A stretch of DNA of 46,471 nt from Brotaphodocola catenula (GCA_020686985.1 JAJEPU010000026.1:1-46471), one strand, 5' to 3'; shown: positions 22,643-30,956, numbered from the stretch's first letter. Notes: generated by a model from the letters alone, not told the origin. Translations and numbers: made by a program.

Positions 22643-23869
22643 TTACGTTGCACTTGCCCTAGTCCTATTTTCAGCCCTTGAATAAATCTTTCTCATAATG
22701 GATTCCACATGAGGTTGGGAGAAGTTTGTGCACCGGGAGGCGTTTCGGGTTCCCATTTCTTTTAACTTTTGAGGTGTGGCAATCAGAGTGAGAAGTCCCT
22801 TTGCGAAGCTGTCGACATCGTCGGCTTTGCGGATCATGATACCGCCGGAGCAGAATTCAAGATTGCCTTCCGAGCGTGATGGAGTTCCCATCAGATCCTG
22901 ATTTCCACGAATATCGGAGCAGAGCACCGGACAAGAGCAAGCCATCGCCTCGAGAAGTCCCATCGGAAGCCCTTCTTGATAGGACGGGAAAACATAGAGA
23001 TCGCATGCCTGACAGAGATCTAAGATATCTTTTCGATAACCGGCAAAAAGGACGATGTCCGTAATGGAAAGTTTATTTGCAAGTTCCTTGAGATAGGTGT
23101 CGAGTTTTCCGTGACCGCAGATTACATAGCGAACAGATGAGGTGAGTGTGCCGTCCTGTCGGAGTTTTGCGAGCGCTCTGAGAACCGTCTCATGATTCTT
23201 GCGTTTGATAAGCTCCCCGGAGGAAAGCAGAAAAATCGCATTGTCTGGAATCCCGAGCTCTCTGCGCTTTTGAAGATTCTTTTCTTCGCTGTATTCCGGA
23301 ATTCGATTTAAGTCGATTCCGGCTCCGGGAATATAGTCGACATAGCGCGCATGAAAACAGCGTTTTGCGCGATGATAGTCCTCCTGATTGATGCAGAGCT
23401 GTTGGAGGGTAAAACGCGACAGAAAGCGTTCCATCGGGTAATAAAAGAGCCAGTTGACGAGGTGTGCCCCCTTAAAAAAATGGAAGCCGTGAGCTGTGTA
23501 GATCACCGGACCGGTATGCGTGTGGTGGGAGGCAAGGCGAGCCATGACGCCACCCATCGGAGTGTGGCAGTGAACCAGAGAAAAGGATTCGTCTCTCATC
23601 ACCTGGCAGAGCTGGCGGAAAATTTTGATGTTGGATGGATCAAAAGGACTGCGGACGAAATCAATCTGGTGGCGGATGATTCCAGTTCCATCAAGGCGAT
23701 GGTTGTCATTGCCGTAAGATGGCATGTTGTAGTTTGTGGCGTAATGAACTTCATAGCCCATTTCCTGAAGAATCCGAACATTGTTCATCTCAAATTGCGG
23801 GACAAATCCGCTCACCGTAGTGATGAGAAGTGCCTTCTTTTTTGCATTGGTAGTAGTTGTATTGCTCAT
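22643..23869 (-). CDS. Glycosyltransferase family 4 (EpsD/EpsF-like)
   Basis: This is a GT-B fold retaining glycosyltransferase of 408 residues. The N-terminal domain has LITTVSGFVPQFEMNNVRILQEMGYEV and HCHTPMGGVMARLAS, and TAHGFHFFKGA follows. The C-terminal nucleotide-sugar domain has LSSGELIKRKNHETVLRAL and the E-x7-E motif in SYQEGLPMGLLEAMACSCPVL. Similar proteins add early sugars in exopolysaccharide synthesis. It is transcribed away from the main locus with its own good promoter. GC content equals the flanks, so it probably belongs to the conserved part of the locus. Confidence 0.9.
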   Translation of the reverse strand: MSNTTTTNAKKKALLITTVSGFVPQFEMNNVRILQEMGYEVHYATNYNMPSYGNDNHRLDGTGIIRHQIDFVRSPFDPSNIKIFRQLCQVMRDESFSLVHCHTPMGGVMARLASHHTHTGPVIYTAHGFHFFKGAHLVNWLFYYPMERFLSRFTLQQLCINQEDYHRAKRCFHARYVDYIPGAGIDLNRIPEYSEEKNLQKRRELGIPDNAIFLLSSGELIKRKNHETVLRALAKLRQDGTLTSSVRYVICGHGKLDTYLKELANKLSITDIVLFAGYRKDILDLCQACDLYVFPSYQEGLPMGLLEAMACSCPVLCSDIRGNQDLMGTPSRSEGNLEFCSGGIMIRKADDVDSFAKGLLTLIATPQKLKEMGTRNASRCTNFSQPHVESIMRKIYSRAENRTRASAT

Positions 23870-23901
23870 GTATATCGAACCTGAACCTTTCTGTTGTGGT
23901 T

Positions 23902-23930
23902 ATTGTATCTATTGTATCATATATGTGCAA
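23902..23930 (-). promoter_or_regulatory. GT4 gene promoter
   Basis: Read leftward: TTGCAC (23925-23930), a 17-base spacer, TACAAT (23902-23907). It lies 33 bases before the start codon, giving a leader of only about 25 bases. Confidence 0.65.
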
Positions 23931-24063
23931 ACGCGTGTTGACGCACTCATCTTCCTGCTGACGCAGGTATTTGCTTTTCTATTGCGCCCATTATATCATA
24001 ATTCTGAAACAAAATAAAAGGCGGAGCATGAACTTGAAATTTTGTGGAAAACTTGCGTGAGAC

Positions 24064-24092
24064 TTGCTTGTGGAAAACGACTCTGATATGAT
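24064..24092 (+). promoter_or_regulatory. Nudix gene promoter
   Basis: TTGCTT (24064-24069), a 17-base spacer, TATGAT (24087-24092), followed by a leader of about 75 bases. The 300 bases between the divergent GT4 and Nudix genes hold only these two promoters. Confidence 0.6.
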
Positions 24093-24174
24093 GGAATCAC
24101 GATGTTGAGGGAAAAAGAGATTCTTGAAGAAGTGGGGATAAGGAGACAGAAAAACGTTTGTGGAGGACAGGATT

Positions 24175-24714
24175 ATGATAAAAAAGTGGGAAGTGTTGGA
24201 GCGAAAGACCGTTTTGAAAGATAAGTGGATCGATATTGAGGCGAGCAAATGCAGACTATCTGACGGAACGGTGATTGAGCCGTTCTATGTGAATCACATT
24301 CCAGATTTTGCGGTAATTGTTCCTGTAACGGAAGAGGGAAAGATCGTGCTTGTGCGCCAGTATCGTCACGGTGTCGAGGAGGTTCTTTTGGAGCTTCCGG
24401 CGGGATGTATGGAGCCGGGAGAAGAGCCGGAAGTCTCTGCGCACAGAGAGCTTTCCGAAGAGACCGGATATACGGGAGGAGCCTGGAAATTCCTATTTAA
24501 GCTCTGCCCAGATGCATCGAAATCGAGCAATTACGCATGGTGTTTTGTGGCAGAAGGAGTCAAAAAAACGCAGGGTCAGCACCTCGATGAGACGGAGGAG
24601 CTTGAGATTGTCGAGATGACGATTCCGGAAGTGAGAAAGGCATTAAGAGAAGGAAAGTTTGTGCAGGCGGTTCACACTGCCGTGCTCTATGCATTTATAT
24701 GTGAGTGTGAATGA
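24175..24714 (+). CDS. nudF: Nudix hydrolase, ADP-ribose pyrophosphatase type
   Basis: This enzyme cleaves ADP-ribose, or a related nucleoside diphosphate sugar, to AMP and sugar phosphate. The 179-residue protein carries a complete Nudix box (G-x5-E-x7-RELSEETGY) at about 80-102, preceded by the FAVIVPVTEEGKIVLVRQYRHGVEEVLLELPAG typical of NudF. The ATG at 24175 follows GGAGG by eight bases; a GTG five codons earlier lies in front of that site. It is a single-gene unit with a strong shared terminator. Confidence 0.93.
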   Translation: MIKKWEVLERKTVLKDKWIDIEASKCRLSDGTVIEPFYVNHIPDFAVIVPVTEEGKIVLVRQYRHGVEEVLLELPAGCMEPGEEPEVSAHRELSEETGYTGGAWKFLFKLCPDASKSSNYAWCFVAEGVKKTQGQHLDETEELEIVEMTIPEVRKALREGKFVQAVHTAVLYAFICECE

Positions 24715-24818
24715 AACACGCACGAATGAAGGCGCACGCCAAATTTTTTTGTGTTGATTTGAAATAAGCCTGTAATTTGTTGTTTATATGTGTTTATGAT
24801 AAGAAATATAAAAGTAAA

Positions 24819-24870
24819 AATGCCGGTGTTCAGGTTGAATTTATAACCTATGCACCGGCATTCTTTTTTT
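24819..24870. terminator. Bidirectional terminator
   Basis: AATGCCGGTG (24819-24828) pairs with CACCGGCATT (24853-24862). An inner AGGTT/AACCT stem and flanking A and T runs let it serve both the Nudix gene and the convergent Spo0A-like gene. Confidence 0.88.
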
Positions 24871-24887
24871 GTTTATTTGTTTACTGT

Positions 24888-25430
24888 CTACTTATCCTTT
24901 GACTGCTTCTGCTGTTTCTGAAGCTCTTCGATTTCTGCGAGATATTTCTTCTTTTCTCCAAGTAGATCCCAGATCATATCGTGCATCCAGTCGATCGTCT
25001 CCTGCTGTTTGACTGCCTCGGATTCCATCTGAGCGATGCGATCTTTATAGTGTGTAGTGACTGCACAAAACTCACATAAATTTTTCTCTGTGATAGGGGT
25101 TTCCGATTTTAAAACCTGAACGAGCATTTCAATGAACCGGGAGTTGCTTGGACGTTTCTGATTGTCGGAATCCGGACCGCAGAAAAATTCTCTTCCGCCA
25201 CTTTTCCAGATCTTCTCAATCATCGTGCGAAGATTTCTCTCCACACATTTCAGACTTGTATGATGGAAATCTGCAAGTTCAGGATAAATGCATTTGGTGA
25301 TGGAATTCAAAGATTCCGGGTGTTCGAGAGCAATCTCGACAGCACTGATACAGAGTTTGTATCCGCTGTAATGTTCACCGACACCGAACTGTCGGAGAAG
25401 AGTTTCTAGTTCTGTTTTTCTTTCGTACAT
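24888..25430 (-). CDS. Stand-alone Spo0A C-terminal (DNA-binding) domain protein
   Basis: This 180-residue protein contains the Spo0A effector domain at about 10-125. FGVGEHYSGYKLCISAVEIALEHPESLNSITKCIYPELADFHHTS corresponds to the Spo0A region with 'KGYxYLxxAI' and 'ITKxxYPxIA', and CVERNLRTMIEKIWKSG is the recognition-helix segment. There is no phosphoreceiver domain. Residues about 130-180 are charged and helical (KDRIAQMESEAVKQQETIDW; EIEELQKQQKQSKDK), probably a dimerising coiled coil. The ATG at 25430 follows GGAGG by seven bases; a longer frame is open to 25529 but has no support. Tandem 0A-box-like sites stand 67-83 bases upstream. The role is unknown: it may compete with or replace Spo0A at some promoters. 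Confidence 0.85.
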   Translation of the reverse strand: MYERKTELETLLRQFGVGEHYSGYKLCISAVEIALEHPESLNSITKCIYPELADFHHTSLKCVERNLRTMIEKIWKSGGREFFCGPDSDNQKRPSNSRFIEMLVQVLKSETPITEKNLCEFCAVTTHYKDRIAQMESEAVKQQETIDWMHDMIWDLLGEKKKYLAEIEELQKQQKQSKDK

Positions 25431-25496
25431 GACAAAGCCTCCGCTTTCTGCTATTGCAATCTTATATGGTTCATATCTGGAAATCAAACAGAAGCG

Positions 25497-25513
25497 ATCG
25501 ACATTTTTCGACT
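25497..25513 (-). promoter_or_regulatory. Tandem 0A-box-like sites upstream of the Spo0A-domain gene
   Basis: Read leftward: AGTCGAA, three bases, TGTCGAT. Each matches the 0A box TGTCGAA in six of seven positions, and the 10-base repeat is the spacing at which Spo0A C-domains bind as a tandem pair. A possible promoter (TTTGAT, 16 bases, TATAAG) lies between the sites and the gene. Confidence 0.5.
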
Positions 25514-25704
25514 GGCACTTCCGGAGCATGGAGATTGCAAAATGAATTTTTGGTATGCTCTGAGTCTCATTAAATCAGACCGGATTTAAAAAGATGTATT
25601 ATTGATGAGCAGATTGGGGATCAAGGAAAAAAATTTGTGAGGAGAGTGTGGAAAATGCGGATAAGGGAGCGGTGTGGAAAAACCGGATTTGAAGGGATTC
25701 CTGA

Positions 25705-25733
25705 TTGCCATGCAGAAAGAAATAAGATATAAT
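25705..25733 (+). promoter_or_regulatory. glgB promoter
   Basis: TTGCCA (25705-25710), a 17-base spacer, TATAAT (25728-25733). The leader is about 90 bases and contains a small TGTCA/TGACA stem. The remainder of 25431-25827 holds nothing else beyond the 0A-like sites. Confidence 0.72.
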
Positions 25734-25827
25734 TATAATCAGAATTAAAACGAGAACAGTCCAAAACTGTCAGGTTTTTTTGACATTTTAGATTGTCTGC
25801 GGAACATCGATGATGAGGGGGAGACGG

Positions 25828-28653
25828 ATGGATAAGGTATTATATGATTTAATGGATTGGGCAGGAATTGAGGAGATTGTGTACTCGGAAGCGGGAAATC
25901 CAGAGCGTCTTTTGGGACCGCATCTGACGGAAGAGGGACTGGTGATTCAGGTATTTATTCCGCGTGCAGAGGCAGTGACGGTGAAACTTGCGACAGGCGG
26001 AAAAAAATATCCGATGGAACAGCAGGATGAGGCAGGATATTTTGCAGTTCGGATTCCGAGAAAGATCATGGCGAAGTACACGCTCCTGATCACCTGGGAT
26101 ACGGGTGCAGAGGAGGAGATTCACGATCCTTACGCGTTTGGATCTCAGTACACGGAAGAGGAGAAGAAGAAGTTTTCAGCGGGAACTTACTATGACGTTT
26201 ACGAGAAGATGGGCGCACATCCGATGGTAATCGATGGAGTGAGCGGTGTCTTCTTTTCAGTGTGGGCACCGTGTGCAATGCGTGTCAGCGTTGTCGGAAA
26301 TTTCAACACCTGGGATGGTCGCCGCCACCAGATGAAACGACAGGGGGATTCTGGTATTTTTGAGCTCTTTATTCCGGGACTCCAGAGCGGAGAGATCTAC
26401 AAGTATGAGATCAAGACACATCGCGGAGAGCCGATGCTTAAGGCAGACCCGTATGCGAACTATGCGGAGCTTCGCCCGAATAACGCTTCGATTGTCTGGG
26501 ATACGAATCGGTTTGCATGGACGGACGATGCGTGGATGGAGAAACGTGCAAAGACGAATTCAAAGGATTTGCCGATGTCCATCTATGAACTGCACCTTGG
26601 TTCCTGGATTCGCAAGGAACTTGGGGTTGATGAGAACGGACAGGAGGTAGTTGGTTCTGAATTCTACAACTATCGTGAGATTGCTCCGAGACTTGCCGAG
26701 TATGTAAAGAAGATGGGATACACCCATGTGGAGCTGATGCCGGTGATGGAGCATCCGCTTGATGCATCCTGGGGTTATCAGGTGACCGGATATTATGCTC
26801 CGACGAGCCGTTACGGAACTCCGGATGATTTCATGTATTTTATGAACTACATGCATGAGCAGGGAATCTCCGTGATTCTTGACTGGGTACCGGCTCATTT
26901 TCCGCGTGACAGCTACGGAATGGCATGTTTTGACGGAACCTGTGTGTACGAGCATCAGGATCCGAGACAGGGTTCTCACCCGCATTGGGGCACTCTGATC
27001 TACAATTATGGTCGTCCGCAGGTCTGCAATTTCCTGATTGCAAATGCGCTGTTCTGGGCTGAGAAATACCATGTAGATGGAATCCGTATGGATGCAGTCG
27101 CTTCGATGCTCTATCTGGATTATGGAAAGAATGAGGGCGAGTGGGTTCCGAATATTTATGGCGGACATGAGAATCTCGAGGCGGTGGAATTCCTGAAACA
27201 TTTGAACAGCATTTTCAAGAAACGTGAGAAAGGAGCTGTTTTAATTGCTGAGGAGTCAACTGCATGGCCACAGGTGACCGGAGCAGTGAAAGAGGGAAGC
27301 CTTGGGTTTGACTACAAGTGGAACATGGGCTGGATGAATGATTTCACCGGATACATGCAGTACGATCCGTATTTCCGCAGTCATCATTACGGAGAGCTGA
27401 CATTCAGCATGCTCTATGCGTACAGTGAAGATTTCATTCTGGTATTCTCCCACGATGAGGTTGTGCATGGAAAGGCTTCAATGCTCTTAAAGATGCCGGG
27501 TGAGACGTATGAGGATAAGGCTGCAAACCTGAGAACCGCCTACGGATTCATGTACGGACATCCGGGACGCAAACTTCTTTTCATGGGTCAGGAGTTCGGT
27601 CAGATTTCTGAGTGGAATGAGAATGAGGAACTGCCGTGGAACATTCTGGAATATCCGCTTCACCAAAATATGCAGGATTATGTGAAGGCGCTCAATGAGT
27701 TCTATACCTCCCATCCGGCACTGTATCAGAAAGACTTTGAACCGGAAGGATTTGAGTGGATCAATTGCAGTTCTGCAAATGATGATATTGTCGTTTTCCT
27801 CAGAAAGACGGATAAGCCGGAAGAGACGCTTCTGTTTGTCTGCAACTTTGCACCGGTGGAGCATGAGACCTTTGGTGTTGGTGTTCCGTTCCATGGAAAG
27901 TATAAGGAGATCTTCAACAGTGATGCAACCGCATTTGGCGGAAGCGGAAAGGGAAATCCGAGAGTCAAGACGAGCAAGGCGGAAGAGTGCGATGAGCGTC
28001 CGGAGTCGATTGTGATTGATGTACCGCCGATGTCTGTGACGGTATTCTCCTGCACACCGGTAGCAGTGAAGAAGACGACTACCACCCGCACAACAGCCAA
28101 GAAGAGCACAAAGAGTGTGAAGAGCACCGCAGAGAAGGCAGACAAAGCAGAGCAGACAAAAGCTGCGAAAACTGTGAAAGCTCCAAAGACTACAAGGACA
28201 GCAAAGGCTGTGAAAGAAAAAACTGCTGTAAAAGAGAAGACTGCGGAGAAAGCAGAAAAATCAGTAGAGAAAAAGCCGGCAAAAAAAGCAGAATCAGTGG
28301 TTACTCCGCTAGCAGAAGAGAAGAAAGCTGAGACGAAGCCGGTAAACGTTGTGGAGACTTCAGAGCCTGTAAAGCCAGTAGAGCCGGTAGTTGAGGTTGT
28401 AGTTCCAGTGGCTGAAGGGAAAGCAGAAGTCGAGGCGAAAGTAGAAGTGCCCGCAAAGGCTGAACCAGAGAAAGAAAAGCCAGTAGTAGAGGTTGAGGCT
28501 GAAACGAAGCCAAAGGAAAAGCTGGCAGAAGTTGTAGAAGCAAAAGCCGAGACGAAAACTGAGGGAACAAAGTCTGTTACAAAGAAACCGGCGAGAGGAA
28601 ACCGTACACGAGCAAAGAAGAATTTAAAGAAGCACACGAAAAAGAATAAGTAA
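25828..28653 (+). CDS. glgB: Glycogen branching enzyme with long C-terminal Lys/Ala/Glu-rich tail
   Basis: GlgB moves alpha-1,4-glucan pieces to alpha-1,6 branch points. The protein has 941 residues against a usual 630-750. Residues about 1-105 form an N-terminal extra domain and about 125-225 a CBM48 module (FFSVWAPCAMRVSVVGNFNTWDG). The GH13 barrel follows with nucleophile Asp422 (GIRMDAV), acid/base Glu475 (IAEEST) and Asp543 (FSHDEVVHGK), at spacings identical to E. coli GlgB. The C-terminal beta domain ends at about 744. The last 197 residues are low-complexity, rich in Lys, Ala, Glu, Val and Thr, and end in a very basic stretch. The ATG at 25828 follows GGGGGAG. No other glycogen genes are adjacent. 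Confidence 0.95.
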   Translation: MDKVLYDLMDWAGIEEIVYSEAGNPERLLGPHLTEEGLVIQVFIPRAEAVTVKLATGGKKYPMEQQDEAGYFAVRIPRKIMAKYTLLITWDTGAEEEIHDPYAFGSQYTEEEKKKFSAGTYYDVYEKMGAHPMVIDGVSGVFFSVWAPCAMRVSVVGNFNTWDGRRHQMKRQGDSGIFELFIPGLQSGEIYKYEIKTHRGEPMLKADPYANYAELRPNNASIVWDTNRFAWTDDAWMEKRAKTNSKDLPMSIYELHLGSWIRKELGVDENGQEVVGSEFYNYREIAPRLAEYVKKMGYTHVELMPVMEHPLDASWGYQVTGYYAPTSRYGTPDDFMYFMNYMHEQGISVILDWVPAHFPRDSYGMACFDGTCVYEHQDPRQGSHPHWGTLIYNYGRPQVCNFLIANALFWAEKYHVDGIRMDAVASMLYLDYGKNEGEWVPNIYGGHENLEAVEFLKHLNSIFKKREKGAVLIAEESTAWPQVTGAVKEGSLGFDYKWNMGWMNDFTGYMQYDPYFRSHHYGELTFSMLYAYSEDFILVFSHDEVVHGKASMLLKMPGETYEDKAANLRTAYGFMYGHPGRKLLFMGQEFGQISEWNENEELPWNILEYPLHQNMQDYVKALNEFYTSHPALYQKDFEPEGFEWINCSSANDDIVVFLRKTDKPEETLLFVCNFAPVEHETFGVGVPFHGKYKEIFNSDATAFGGSGKGNPRVKTSKAEECDERPESIVIDVPPMSVTVFSCTPVAVKKTTTTRTTAKKSTKSVKSTAEKADKAEQTKAAKTVKAPKTTRTAKAVKEKTAVKEKTAEKAEKSVEKKPAKKAESVVTPLAEEKKAETKPVNVVETSEPVKPVEPVVEVVVPVAEGKAEVEAKVEVPAKAEPEKEKPVVEVEAETKPKEKLAEVVEAKAETKTEGTKSVTKKPARGNRTRAKKNLKKHTKKNK

Positions 28654-28670
28654 TGAAATGTTGAAGAAAA

Positions 28671-28699
28671 TCGACATTTTTATTAATTCGTGATAATTT
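28671..28699 (+). promoter_or_regulatory. Candidate promoter of an antisense RNA
   Basis: TCGACA (28671-28676), a 17-base spacer, TAATTT (28694-28699) with a TG extension. It would start transcription near 28705, running into the toxin terminator region on the opposite strand. Confidence 0.4.
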
Positions 28700-28704
28700 T
28701 TTAT

Positions 28705-28796
28705 AGAAAAAGGATGCTACCGATAGACGGTTAGTCCGATATAAGCTGAAACAAAAATAGTCGCTTAGGTTATCAAACCGGGGCGGCTATTTTTGT
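28705..28796 (+). ncRNA. Candidate antisense RNA of the small toxin
   Basis: A rightward RNA of about 90 bases is predicted, from the promoter at 28671-28699 to the stem-loop at 28753-28794. It would pair with the 3' end of the toxin mRNA and share its terminator stem, the usual arrangement of TxpA/RatA-type type I systems. No expression evidence is available. Confidence 0.4.
28753..28796. terminator. Two-way terminator at the toxin 3' end
   Basis: AAAAATAGTCGC (28753-28764) pairs with 28783-28794 over 12 bases with one G-T pair, ending in T-runs on either strand. The toxin stop codon lies inside the stem. Confidence 0.75.
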
Positions 28797-28897
28797 GATT
28801 TATGATTATCTTTACCTAATGTGTATCCGACAGTGAAGCAGGTTAAGCCGAAGCTTACAACTGCGATAAAATCTACAATACTCATTGACTTAGCCAT
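28787..28897 (-). CDS. Holin-like type I toxin, small hydrophobic peptide
   Basis: This 36-residue frame begins MAKSMSIVDFIAVVSFGL, continues through one hydrophobic helix (about 6-28) and ends in polar KDNHKSQK. Length, composition and the stop codon inside a terminator stem match the putative holin-like toxin peptides common in Firmicutes. The start at 28897 directly abuts AAAAAGG. A five-codon frame (MKKDG, 28907-28890) with a better-placed AAAAGGA overlaps the start, so toxin translation may be coupled to it. The second Met (28885) is an alternative start. Confidence 0.6.
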   Translation of the reverse strand: MAKSMSIVDFIAVVSFGLTCFTVGYTLGKDNHKSQK

Positions 28898-28938
28898 CCT
28901 TTTTCATGGATTCCTTTTCAGGTCTCTATGTAATCAGA

Positions 28939-29043
28939 GGGGGCTGAGTGCCAGTGGCACTCGTGAAATCCCCCGCAAGGATGCGCACTCGGCGCAGGAG
29001 TAGATGGTTGCCGAAGCAACCGCGCCGAGGCACATTCTTTTTT
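28939..29043. repeat. GC-rich double-hairpin element, likely dispersed repeat
   Basis: Hairpin 1: GGGGG (28939-28943) with CCCCC (28970-28974), enclosing GAGTGCC (28946-28952) / GGCACTC (28956-28962). Hairpin 2: CTCGGCGC (28988-28995) with GCGCCGAG (29022-29029), enclosing GGTTGC-CGAA-GCAACC (29006-29021). A T-run at 29038-29043 follows on the plus strand. It is much more GC-rich than the DNA around it. It could end glgB read-through, but its compound structure suggests a mobile palindromic element. Confidence 0.5.
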
Positions 29044-29056
29044 ACATTGATATGGC

Positions 29057-30355
29057 TTAGAAATTGAAAGAATCCGTATCTGCGCGGTAAGCGATCTCAC
29101 CGTTGCAGATCGTGTAATGTACTTTTCCGAAAAGGGTCTCACCGATGAACGGGGAGTTGCTGGACTTGGAATGGAATTTCTCGACAGTCCATGATTCGTC
29201 CGGATCAAACAGGACGAGATCTGCATCAGAACCAGCACCGATCCAGCCTTTTGTGGACTCTAAATGATAGAGGGCTGCCGGGTTCAGCGTCATCTTTGCG
29301 AGAAGCTCAGAGAGGGACAAATGACCGGCACGCACAAGGCTTGTAACGCCGAGTGCGAGTGCAGTCTCAAGCCCGATGATACCGCTCGGGCACTCGGTCA
29401 GCGGTTTGGATTTCTCTTCTTCACTGTGCGGAGCGTGGTCCGTTGCAATGACGGTGATGATATTTTCCTTGAGTCCGCGGATGATCTCCTCACGGTCGGA
29501 CGGGGTGCGCAGTGGCGGGTTCATTTTGGCGAGGGAGCCGTGTTTGAGCACTGCGCTTTCATCGAGCGTAAAGTGGTGCGGGGTGACTTCTGCGACAACA
29601 TGAGTGCCGAGATCCTGAGCCACTTCGATCAGGCGGACGGAATGACCGGAGCTGAGATGCTGAATATCAATGACAGCGCCGGTGTCAAGTGCCAGCATGC
29701 AGTCGCGGGCAACGAGGACATCCTCTGCGACAGCCGGAGAACCGCCGATGCCAAGTTCATCGGAGACAGCTCCATGGTTGATGCCATTGTTTGTGATCAG
29801 AGCCGGGTCTTCCTCATGGAAACTCAACGGAACATTTAAGCGAACGGCTTCCTCCATCGCCTTGCGGACGAGAGCGGAGCTCTTGAGCGGGATACCATCA
29901 TCGGTAAAACCAACTGCCCCATGTGCCTTCAGCTCTTCCATATCTGTGAGGGTTTCGCCCTTCATGCCGATCGTGATATTGCCGGCGGTAAGCACGTTGA
30001 TTCCGGTCTTTTTGCCCTCACGGATGACGTATTCAAGAGTTTCTACGTTGTCAACTGGTGGTTTTGTGTTTGCCATACAGACAACGGTTGTAAAGCCACC
30101 GGCAGCGGAAGCCATTGCTCCGGTATGAATGTCTTCTTTGTAGGTGAATCCCGGATCACGGAAATGCACATGGACGTCGATAAGTCCCGGAGCCACCACA
30201 AGACCGTGGGCGTCAATAATCGGATCACAGTTTGGATAACGATCTGTCAGATCTTTTCCCATCTCTACAATTTTTCCATTTTCAACAGCTACATCCATGA
30301 CGGCATCGGTTCCTGTCTTCGGATCGATCACCCGTCCACCTTGAATCAGCATCAT
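29057..30355 (-). CDS. pyrC: Dihydroorotase
   Basis: PyrC closes carbamoyl-aspartate to dihydroorotate in pyrimidine synthesis. This 432-residue protein is a class I (PyrC/AllB-like amidohydrolase) enzyme. It has zinc ligands His62 and His64 in DVHVHFRDPG, further conserved VAEVTPHHFTL, and the late ATDHAPHSEEEK (about 310). The ATG at 30355 lies ten bases after AGGAGG; a TTG-started longer frame would begin before that site. A second ATG follows at once. It stands alone, with no other pyr genes beside it. A small AACAAT/ATTGTT stem just before the ribosome site could affect initiation, and I see no PyrR-type attenuator. Confidence 0.95.
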   Translation of the reverse strand: MMLIQGGRVIDPKTGTDAVMDVAVENGKIVEMGKDLTDRYPNCDPIIDAHGLVVAPGLIDVHVHFRDPGFTYKEDIHTGAMASAAGGFTTVVCMANTKPPVDNVETLEYVIREGKKTGINVLTAGNITIGMKGETLTDMEELKAHGAVGFTDDGIPLKSSALVRKAMEEAVRLNVPLSFHEEDPALITNNGINHGAVSDELGIGGSPAVAEDVLVARDCMLALDTGAVIDIQHLSSGHSVRLIEVAQDLGTHVVAEVTPHHFTLDESAVLKHGSLAKMNPPLRTPSDREEIIRGLKENIITVIATDHAPHSEEEKSKPLTECPSGIIGLETALALGVTSLVRAGHLSLSELLAKMTLNPAALYHLESTKGWIGAGSDADLVLFDPDESWTVEKFHSKSSNSPFIGETLFGKVHYTICNGEIAYRADTDSFNF

Positions 30356-30437
30356 AATCTTTTGTCCTCCTAACAATCCAATTGTTGAAACACTGAAAAA
30401 ACAGCCCTATGAAAATTCGGAAACTGTCTGTGAATTT

Positions 30438-30466
30438 AGCATATCACGAAATAGAGAAAATGAACA
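30438..30466 (-). promoter_or_regulatory. pyrC promoter
   Basis: Read leftward: TGTTCA (30461-30466), a 17-base spacer, TATGCT (30438-30443) with a TG extension just before the -10. Confidence 0.5.
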
Positions 30467-30545
30467 GGAAGAAGAGAGAAAAGGGAAGGAAGAAAATGCA
30501 CAAAAAGGGCAAAAGAACATGTACATAGGTGAGATTTGAACAGAC

Positions 30546-30591
30546 GAAAAGAACCGCAGTCGCCCGAAAAGAAAGTCAGGCAGACTGCGGT
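30546..30591 (-). terminator. Terminator of the DUF378 gene
   Basis: ACCGCAGTC (30553-30561) pairs with GACTGCGGT (30583-30591). Read leftward the stem is followed by TTCTTTT. Confidence 0.75.
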
Positions 30592-30605
30592 AGGATTCCT
30601 CATGG

Positions 30606-30809
30606 TCAGCTGTTGCTGTCGGATGCGTAAAAACTGATCAGATAGAGACCGCAGAGTCCGACCAGAGCGTAGATGATTCGTGAGAGCCAGGTCATGCTTC
30701 CAAACAGAAACGCGACGAGATTGAAATTGAAAAATCCGATTAGCCCCCAGTTGACGGCGCCGATGATGGAGAGTGTCAGCGCGGTGTAATCCATTGCTTT
30801 ATTCCGCAT
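30606..30809 (-). CDS. DUF378 family membrane protein
   Basis: This 67-residue protein of the DUF378 (YuzA-like) family has two membrane helices (about 10-30 and 42-60). It carries the hallmark ALTLSIIGAVNWGLIGFFNFNLVAFLFG. GGAGG lies 10 bases before the ATG. It lies 147 bases after the LysR gene on the same strand and has its own terminator. The function of the family is unknown. Confidence 0.88.
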   Translation of the reverse strand: MRNKAMDYTALTLSIIGAVNWGLIGFFNFNLVAFLFGSMTWLSRIIYALVGLCGLYLISFYASDSNS

Positions 30810-30956
30810 GGCAAATATACCTCCTTTTACAGACAGTATGACACGGAAGAAGCAGAATTATGCAATGACATACAAAATTGCACGCAGGCAAGAGCAAAAC
30901 CTGCAAAATAAAAACCTGTGAGAACGTTTATGTCCGCGAAAGCATTCTGTTTAAAA

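Noticed and set aside
27726-28637. 303-codon open frame opposite the glgB tail, rich in Ser, Phe, Thr and Ala
   Set aside because: It is the mirror of the Lys/Glu/Ala-rich repetitive coding sequence. It has no ribosome site and no family resemblance.
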